Assembly: GCF_025399795.1 (NCBI RefSeq) | Contig: NZ_JAODTZ010000017.1 | Location: 98,438 to 162,437 of the forward strand | From: Streptomyces rhizosphaerihabitans | Lineage (GTDB): Bacteria; Actinomycetota; Actinomycetes; Streptomycetales; Streptomycetaceae | DNA: 64,000 bases | Direction: 5' to 3' | Shown here: positions 58,330-64,000 of the stretch, piece after piece | Layout of the letters: every line of letters starts with the position of its first letter | How positions within the stretch are numbered: position 1 is the first letter of the stretch | The notes under the pieces: model-generated | Seen by the model: only the letters and a program-made list of their open reading frames with translations | What the model was told of the DNA's origin: nothing | Databases searched by the model: none | Made by a program: the position numbers and the translations under genes

Positions 58330-60036
58330 GTGAGGACAGCGACACTGGGGCCGGCGGAGCGCGCCGAGTCACTTGCGGGAATGGCCGAGCGTGAGCTGGA
58401 CGTGCTGGTCGTGGGCGCGGGTGTGGTCGGCGCGGGCACCGCGCTGGACGCCGTGACGCGCGGCCTGTCCACCGGCCTGGTCGAGGCGCGTGACTGGGCG
58501 TCGGGCACGTCGAGCAGATCCAGCAAGCTGATCCACGGCGGCCTGCGCTATCTGGAGATGCTGGACTTCGCGCTCGTCCGCGAGGCCCTGAAGGAGCGGG
58601 GGCTGCTGCTCGAACGGCTGGCACCGCACCTGGTGAAGCCCGTCCCGTTCCTGTACCCCCTCCAGCACAAGGGCTGGGAGCGGCTGTACGCGGGCTCCGG
58701 CGTCGCGTTGTACGACGCCATGTCGATGGCCCGAGGTCATGGCCGTGGCCTTCCCGGCCACCGCCATCTGAGCCGCCGCCACGCCCTGCGCGTGGCACCG
58801 GCCTTGAAGAAGGACGCGCTGATCGGAGCCCTGCAGTACTACGACGCCCAGATGGACGACGCCCGCTATGTGGCGACGCTGGTGCGTACGGCCGCTTCGT
58901 ACGGCGCGAAGGTCGCCAACCGCGCGCGCGTCACCGGCTTCCTGCGCGAGGGCGAGCGGGTGGTCGGGGCCAGGGTGCGCGATGTCGAGGGCGGCGGTGA
59001 GTACGAGGTCCGCGCCAAGCAGATCGTGAACGCCACGGGCGTGTGGACCGACGACACCCAGGCCATGGTCGGGGAGCGGGGCCAGTTCCACGTCCGGGCG
59101 TCCAAGGGCATCCATCTGGTCGTACCGAAGGACCGGATCAACTCCTCGACGGGCCTGATCCTGCGCACAGAGAAGTCCGTGCTGTTCGTGATCCCGTGGG
59201 GCCGCCACTGGATCATCGGCACCACCGACACCGACTGGGACCTGGACAAGTCCCACCCGGCGGCGTCCAGCGCGGACATCGACTACCTGCTGGAGCATGT
59301 GAACTCGGTGCTCTCCGTGCCGCTCTCCCGCGATGACGTCGAGGGGGTGTACGCGGGGCTGCGGCCGCTGCTGGCCGGGGAGTCGGACGCGACCAGCAAG
59401 CTGTCGCGCGAGCACACCGTTGCCCACCCGGTGCCCGGACTCGTGGTGGTGGCCGGAGGCAAGTACACGACCTACCGGGTGATGGCCAAGGACGCGGTGG
59501 ACGAAGCGGTGCACGGCCTCGACCAGCGCGTCGCCGAATGCGTCACCGAGGACATCCCGCTGCTCGGCGCCGAGGGCTACCGGGCGCTGTGGAACGCGCG
59601 AGCACGGATCGCGGCAGGCACCGGTATCCATGTGGTGCGTGTGGAACACCTGTTGAACCGGTACGGGGCGATGGCCGAGGAGCTTCTCGACCTCATCGCG
59701 GAGGACCCGTCCCTCGGCGAGCCCCTGCCGGCCGCCGAGGACTACCTCCGGGCCGAGATCGTCTATGCCGCCTCGCACGAGGGCGCCCGTCATCTGGACG
59801 ATGTCCTGACCCGGCGCACCCGCATCTCCATCGAGACCTTCGACCGGGGTACCCGCAGCGCCCGCGAGGCCGCCGAGCTGATGGCGCCGGTCCTCGGCTG
59901 GGACAAGGACCAGATCGAGCGCGAGGTGGAGCACTACGAGAAGCGGGTCGAGGCCGAGCGGGAGTCCCAGCGCCAGCCGGACGACCTGACGGCGGACGCG
60001 GCTCGGCTGGGGGCGCCGGACATCGTGCCGTTCTGA
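58330..60036 (+). CDS. glpD: Aerobic glycerol-3-phosphate dehydrogenase
   Basis: GlpD oxidises glycerol-3-phosphate to DHAP at the membrane with FAD, feeding electrons to quinone. The 568-residue product has the FAD-binding motif LVVGAGVVGAGTALDAVTRG, SSKLIHGGLRYLE, the GTTDTDW substrate motif and PGLVVVAGGKYTTYRVMA. A C-terminal helical domain ends the protein. The GTG at 58330 has a GGGAGG site; the longer frame from 58204 is not conserved. DnaA-box-like sequences and a palindrome lie just upstream. Confidence 0.96.
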   Translation: MRTATLGPAERAESLAGMAERELDVLVVGAGVVGAGTALDAVTRGLSTGLVEARDWASGTSSRSSKLIHGGLRYLEMLDFALVREALKERGLLLERLAPHLVKPVPFLYPLQHKGWERLYAGSGVALYDAMSMARGHGRGLPGHRHLSRRHALRVAPALKKDALIGALQYYDAQMDDARYVATLVRTAASYGAKVANRARVTGFLREGERVVGARVRDVEGGGEYEVRAKQIVNATGVWTDDTQAMVGERGQFHVRASKGIHLVVPKDRINSSTGLILRTEKSVLFVIPWGRHWIIGTTDTDWDLDKSHPAASSADIDYLLEHVNSVLSVPLSRDDVEGVYAGLRPLLAGESDATSKLSREHTVAHPVPGLVVVAGGKYTTYRVMAKDAVDEAVHGLDQRVAECVTEDIPLLGAEGYRALWNARARIAAGTGIHVVRVEHLLNRYGAMAEELLDLIAEDPSLGEPLPAAEDYLRAEIVYAASHEGARHLDDVLTRRTRISIETFDRGTRSAREAAELMAPVLGWDKDQIEREVEHYEKRVEAERESQRQPDDLTADAARLGAPDIVPF

Positions 60037-60106
60037 CCGCCGGTTCCCGCCCATCTCACTCGAACGGGTGCGGTGAGCCGGGATCTTCGCTCGCGGCCCG
60101 GCCGTT

Positions 60107-60614
60107 CTACGAGGTGCGGGGACAGAACTCGGCGGCGAGCAGGGCCGGTTCGAGCGTCGGGTCCGTGACCCCGTCCGTGTTCACCCGGAAGGTGAGGACA
60201 CGACGACCGTCGACGGTGGCCGCGCTGCGCACGTAGCTGCCGGAGATGCGGCCGTTGTGCCCCCGCACCGTGGTTCCGCACGGCAGCTTCACCGGGAACA
60301 GCCCCATGCCGTACGAGCCATGTGCGGCGCGGGTGTCGAGCATCTCGCGCAGCCGGCGCGAGGGCAGCAGTTCCCCGCCCAGCAGGGCCGCGTAGAAGCG
60401 GTTCAGATCGGCCAAGGTGCTCACCAGCTCACCAGCTCACCAGCTCACCCGCCGCACCGGCCACGCGCGGGTCGAGCTCGGTGTCCGAGGTCTGGGTGGC
60501 GGGGCCTTGGGAGGCGACCGGGGTCTGTCCCGGCAGGCCGTCCTGAGCCATGCCGAGGAGCATCAGGGGTACGGGTATGGCCAGGAGTGTCCGAGGTGTC
60601 CGGGGCGGCGGCAT
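60107..60614 (-). pseudogene. Decayed serine hydrolase (beta-lactamase/DD-carboxypeptidase-like)
   Basis: A signal-peptide start (PPPRTPRTLLAIPVPLMLLG) with an excellent AAGGAGGG site begins at 60614 and stops near 60429. A second frame (60107-60424, -1 shifted) then continues with the C-terminal part of a serine-hydrolase domain (DLNRFYAALLGGEL; GHNGRISGSYVRSAAT, with the HxG motif of the family). About 200-250 residues with the SxxK and YxN motifs are missing. The junction is a run of 8-bp repeats (60420-60449), as expected for deletion or slippage. Non-functional. Confidence 0.75.
60420..60449. repeat. 8-bp microsatellite at the pseudogene junction
   Basis: CTCACCAG is repeated 3.75 times in tandem at the breakpoint between the signal-peptide and C-terminal pieces of the decayed hydrolase. 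Confidence 0.9.
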
Positions 60615-60888
60615 CGGCGGGTCCCTCCTTGTGGCGGCCCATCATGAGGCACGTTCCTGTGCCCGGGACCGTGGCGGGGGCCGAGCCGGCGGCCGGGTGC
60701 GGCGGACGTGAGGGAGTCCGGTTGCGGGTGGTCTGCGTGTGCGGGGCGCGGTCGTCGGTGAGCCCTCTGCGGGGGCCGGGCGTCTCATTGGATGAGCTGT
60801 TGCGGTTCCAGGGGGCCCCTGGGCGTTGGGCACTTGTCGGGTGAGGGACAATGGAGGCTCTGTCAGGGCGGGTTGCATGAGGGGACGC

Positions 60889-63075
60889 ATGTCGGAGGCG
60901 GAGCGGGCGGGAGCATCCCGTCAGGACAAGAGCGAACGTCTCCTCGCCGGGCGGTACCGGCTGGGGGATGTTCTCGGCCGCGGCGGCATGGGCACGGTGT
61001 GGCGCGCCGAGGACGAGACCCTGGGCCGCACGGTCGCCGTGAAGGAGCTGCGGTTCCCGTCGGCCATCGACGAGGACGAGAAGCGCCGGCTGATCACGCG
61101 CACGCTGCGGGAGGCCAAGGCCATCGCGCGGATCCGCAACAACGGCGCGGTGACGGTCTTCGACGTGGTCGACGAGGACAACCGGCCGTGGATCGTGATG
61201 GAGCTCATCGAGGGCAAGTCCCTCGCGGAGGCCATCCGCGAGGACGGACTGCTCACGCCGAAGCGCGCCGCCGAGGTGGGCCTGGCCATCCTCGACGTGC
61301 TGCGCTCGGCGCACCGTGAGGGCATCCTGCACCGGGACGTGAAGCCGTCGAACGTGCTGATGTCCGACGACGGCCGGGTCGTGCTCACCGACTTCGGTAT
61401 CGCGCAGGTGGAGGGCGACCCGTCCATCACCTCGACCGGCATGCTCGTCGGCGCGCCCTCCTACATCTCGCCGGAGCGGGCGCGCGGCCACAAGCCCGGA
61501 CCCGCGGCCGACCTGTGGTCGCTGGGCGGTCTGCTGTACGCGTCGGTCGAAGGCGTGCCGCCGTACGACAAGGGCTCCGCGATCGCGACGCTCACCGCCG
61601 TGATGACCGAGCCGGTGGAACAGCCGAAGAACGCGGGCCCGCTGGAGAACGTGATCTACGGCCTGCTCGCCAAGGATCCCGAGCAGCGGCTCGACGACGC
61701 GGGCGCACGGGCGATGCTCAACGAGGTGCTGCACGCGCCCGAGCCCGAGCAGAGCGCGCCCGAGCCGCCGGACGCGACGAAGGTCGTGGCCATGCCGCCT
61801 CTGCCGGAAGAGCCGGGGCGCCGGGGTGCGGGCGGCTTCGGTTCCGGCGCCAAGAAGGGCGAGGAACCCGCGGAGCGGCTGCGCGGGGCCCTGCGGTCGG
61901 TACGCAAGGCCGCGACCGCGGCCGGCGCCGCCACCGCGGCGGCCACCTCGGCGGCGGCGACCCGCGCCAAGACGGTCGGAGGCTCGGACTCCTCCCGGGC
62001 GGAGGGAGCCGCCAAAACGGCCTCCCCGCGCACGGGCGCGGGGTCCGGTGGGGCTGCCGGCTCGGGTGGTGGCACCTCTGCGCCGTCCGCCTCGGCGGGT
62101 TCGTCCGTGCCCGGTGCGCCGTCCGTACCGGGGCAGGCGGGCAGTCGTGACGGTGCGTCGGTGGACTCCGGTTCGGCCGGGGGCGGTGGAGCGGCGGGTG
62201 CCGCCGGTACGCGCGGCGCCTCCGGGTCCGGGTGGCCGGCGGCCCCCGAGCGCCCGGCGCGCCCGGTGCCGAAGGCCTCGCTGACGGATGTCGTGCCGCT
62301 GCGGACGCTGGTGGTCCTCGCGGTGGTCGTGGCGCTGGTCGTGATCGGCATCGTGCTGGCCCTCACGCTCGGCGGCGGGGACGACAACGGCACCAAGAGC
62401 AACGGCGGCAAGGCGACCGCTTCCAGTGGAGCGACTGCCGGAAGCGGCAAGGGCGACGGCGGCAAGGACGGCGGCAAGAGCGACAGCGACGCCGCGCACA
62501 CCGACAAGGGTGACAAGTCGGGCTCCGGCTCCGGTTCGGACGACAGCACGAACACCTCTTCGGGCACGGACGCGAGCGCGGGCACGTCGGACGATTCGAG
62601 CGGTGACGGCAAGGAGTCGGGCTCGGGCTCGGGATCGGGTTCCACCGCCGTCACGACGTACAAGAGCGGCCAGGGCTTCTCGATCGGGCTGCCGAAGGGG
62701 TGGAAGTTCCAGTCCCAGGACGCCGCAGGAGCCCGGTTCGCGGGTCCCGACGGGCAGAAGCTCCTGGTCGGCTGGACGGCCACGCCCAAGGACGACCCGG
62801 TCGCGGACTGGAAGAACCAGGAGCGCTACATGACGCGCTCCCAGTACGCGAAGGTGCGCATAGAGAAGGTGGAATACCGGAGCTGGAACACGGCCGACTG
62901 GGAGTTCACCTATGTGGACGGGGGCACGAAGTACCGGTCGATCGACCGTGGTTTCGTTGTGAACTCGCATCAGGGGTACGCGCTGATGTACACGGCGAAG
63001 GCATCCGCGTGGGACAGCGCTCTGCGCAAGAGCACGTGGGCGACGCTGACCGAGACGTTCCAGCCGAAGTCGTGA
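60889..63075 (+). CDS. Transmembrane Ser/Thr protein kinase
   Basis: The 728-residue product has a kinase domain (about residues 20-285) with glycine loop LGRGGMGTVW, catalytic lysine in VAVKELRF, HRDVKPSNV (Asp150), DFG (Asp168) and ISPERARG. A long Ala/Gly/Ser-rich linker runs to about 465, then a transmembrane helix (LVVLAVVVALVVIGIVLALT). An outside Ser/Asp/Gly-rich stretch and a C-terminal domain of about 130 residues (YKSGQGFSIGLPKGWKFQSQ) follow, which is not PASTA. The ATG at 60889 has GAGGGG. It is the first of a kinase row near guaB. Confidence 0.92.
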   Translation: MSEAERAGASRQDKSERLLAGRYRLGDVLGRGGMGTVWRAEDETLGRTVAVKELRFPSAIDEDEKRRLITRTLREAKAIARIRNNGAVTVFDVVDEDNRPWIVMELIEGKSLAEAIREDGLLTPKRAAEVGLAILDVLRSAHREGILHRDVKPSNVLMSDDGRVVLTDFGIAQVEGDPSITSTGMLVGAPSYISPERARGHKPGPAADLWSLGGLLYASVEGVPPYDKGSAIATLTAVMTEPVEQPKNAGPLENVIYGLLAKDPEQRLDDAGARAMLNEVLHAPEPEQSAPEPPDATKVVAMPPLPEEPGRRGAGGFGSGAKKGEEPAERLRGALRSVRKAATAAGAATAAATSAAATRAKTVGGSDSSRAEGAAKTASPRTGAGSGGAAGSGGGTSAPSASAGSSVPGAPSVPGQAGSRDGASVDSGSAGGGGAAGAAGTRGASGSGWPAAPERPARPVPKASLTDVVPLRTLVVLAVVVALVVIGIVLALTLGGGDDNGTKSNGGKATASSGATAGSGKGDGGKDGGKSDSDAAHTDKGDKSGSGSGSDDSTNTSSGTDASAGTSDDSSGDGKESGSGSGSGSTAVTTYKSGQGFSIGLPKGWKFQSQDAAGARFAGPDGQKLLVGWTATPKDDPVADWKNQERYMTRSQYAKVRIEKVEYRSWNTADWEFTYVDGGTKYRSIDRGFVVNSHQGYALMYTAKASAWDSALRKSTWATLTETFQPKS

Positions 63076-63244
63076 CGTACCGCTCGCCGCGGTGACGTTC
63101 CGCCACGAAGGGGAGCCCGAGATCTCGCATCACCGCTCTGCGGGTTGCCTCGGGCACGTATCGTGAGTGGTTGCGGACCGAACGAAGCCACAACGGAACG
63201 CACGGCGAACGGAATTGACCAACCGGTCGGCTGGGGGAAGCATC

Positions 63245-64000
63245 GTGGACGACTACGCGGGACGGGTACTCGCCGACCGCTACCGCCTGCCGCTGCCGCC
63301 GTCCGACGAGTACGAACTCGCCGAGAGCCGGGCCTTCGACACCTACAGCGGACAGGAAGTCCTGGTACGGCAGGTGCCGTTGCCGGAAGTCGTCGAGGCC
63401 GAGGTGCTCGACGCGGACGGGCTGCCCGACGGGTTCGTGGCCCGGGACGGCGGCGTGCGGCGGGCGTCCGCCCGGACCACGCGCAGGCCCACCGAACCGG
63501 CGGTGCGGCGCGCGATCGAGGCCGCGCAGGCCGCCGCGCAGATCCCCGACCATCCCCGGCTCGACCAGGTCTTCGACGTGTTCGCCGAGGGCGGGTCGCT
63601 GTGGATAGTCAGCGAGCTGGTGCCCGCGAGGTCACTGGCCGCACTGCTCGCCGAGAAGCCGCTCAGCCCCTACCGGGCCGCCGAGGTCGCCGCCGACGTC
63701 CTCACCGCGCTGCGGGTCCTGCACGCGCACGGATGGGTGCACCGGAACATCACCGTGCGCACGGTGCTGGTGTGCGACGACGGCCGCGTGCTGCTCACCG
63801 GACTGGCGGCGGGGGCGGCCGAGGAGGCGCTGTGCGGGTACGACCCGGTTCCCGCGCCGGAGGACGACTTCACGACCGAGCCCGGGCCCGGATCGGGATC
63901 CGGCCCCCGCGCCGGACAGCCGGGGAACGGCGGTCCGGCCGGGGCGGGCGCTCCCCGGGGCGCCGACGGAGGCGGGCCCGGGCTCGGTCGTGAAGTCGTC
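63245..64000 (+). CDS. Protein-kinase-like protein, truncated by the window end, pseudokinase motifs
   Basis: An open frame from the GTG at 63245 continues past the window. The first 190 residues look like a kinase (LADRYRLPLPPSDEYELAES; LRVLHAHGWVHRNI), but the HRD is HRN (Asn168) and the DFG position reads TGL, while the first lobe lacks a glycine loop. These are the marks of a pseudokinase, perhaps a regulator of the preceding kinase. The later part is a Gly/Pro/Ala-rich linker. It contains one arm each of a 28-bp inverted repeat (63863-63890 and 63973-64000). It is 169 bases after the previous kinase. Confidence 0.8.
   Translation, partial: MDDYAGRVLADRYRLPLPPSDEYELAESRAFDTYSGQEVLVRQVPLPEVVEAEVLDADGLPDGFVARDGGVRRASARTTRRPTEPAVRRAIEAAQAAAQIPDHPRLDQVFDVFAEGGSLWIVSELVPARSLAALLAEKPLSPYRAAEVAADVLTALRVLHAHGWVHRNITVRTVLVCDDGRVLLTGLAAGAAEEALCGYDPVPAPEDDFTTEPGPGSGSGPRAGQPGNGGPAGAGAPRGADGGGPGLGREVV
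63863..64000. repeat. 28-bp perfect inverted repeat, 82-bp loop
   Basis: 63863-63890 is the exact reverse complement of 63973-64000; the right arm reaches the window end and may be longer. Both arms lie in the linker of the terminal kinase-like gene and the sequence reads through in frame. Confidence 0.85.

Overview
The window is a high-GC actinobacterial chromosome segment, almost certainly Streptomyces. Coding regions are strongly GC-biased at third codon positions, and GTG starts are common. The gene order is the core streptomycete one, from the end of the ribosomal/rpoA cluster, through glmM/glmS, alr and the t6A genes to groESL, and ending in whiD-bldM-shbA-guaB. WhiD and BldM are nearly residue-for-residue what I remember of the S. 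coelicolor developmental regulators. No tRNA or rRNA genes, CRISPR arrays, insertion sequences or prophage genes were seen.

Layout. 0.2-8.1 kb: translation and transcription genes (infA, rpmJ, rpsM, rpsK, rpoA, rplQ, truA, rplM, rpsI), interrupted by two membrane-protein genes. 8.2-21.7 kb: cell-envelope and cofactor genes (glmM, coaA, glmS, acpS, nnr, an L,D-transpeptidase, alr, an alpha/beta hydrolase, tsaE). 21.7-26 kb: a small operator-linked gene, a YkuD-like protein, the tsaB-rimI-tsaD t6A operon, and two noncoding minisatellites. 26-34.4 kb: a xylan/xylo-oligosaccharide island (bxlR divergent from bxlE-bxlF-bxlG-bxlA, plus a secreted GH10-CBM2 xylanase). Its candidate operators share the half-sites CGAA/TTCG. 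34.5-44.5 kb: accessory envelope and regulatory genes: an LCP protein, an HTH/zinc-ribbon protein next to a Uma2-family protein, a DGPF/YciI protein with an ECF42-type sigma factor, a CWB2 surface protein, a THUMP-like methyltransferase, and two tandem polysaccharide-deacetylase lipoproteins. 44.5-47 kb: groES-groEL1 under two CIRCE operators. 47-50 kb: small oxidoreductase-type genes, a MOSC protein and a LysR regulator. 50.3-55.8 kb: whiD, bldM (with a recognisable sigma-BldN promoter), shbA, guaB and guaB3. 55.8-64 kb: two small membrane proteins, an atypical nucleotide-sugar dehydrogenase, glpD behind DnaA-box-like sites, a decayed serine-hydrolase gene, a transmembrane Ser/Thr kinase, and the start of a pseudokinase-like gene that runs off the window.

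How the genes work together. glmM and glmS supply glucosamine for UDP-GlcNAc. alr, the L,D-transpeptidase, the LCP protein and the deacetylases act on wall polymers. tsaE, tsaB, rimI and tsaD make t6A. The bxl genes import and cleave xylobiose released by the xylanase. whiD, bldM and shbA link development to primary sigma-factor supply. Points most worth a second look: a nucleotide-sugar dehydrogenase whose catalytic Cys is Gly; GuaB3 with His in place of the IMPDH Cys; a 28-bp perfect inverted repeat inside the terminal kinase gene; a 62-residue gene behind a perfect 24-bp palindrome; and several noncoding tandem-repeat blocks between core genes. I did not find a clearly new multigene system.
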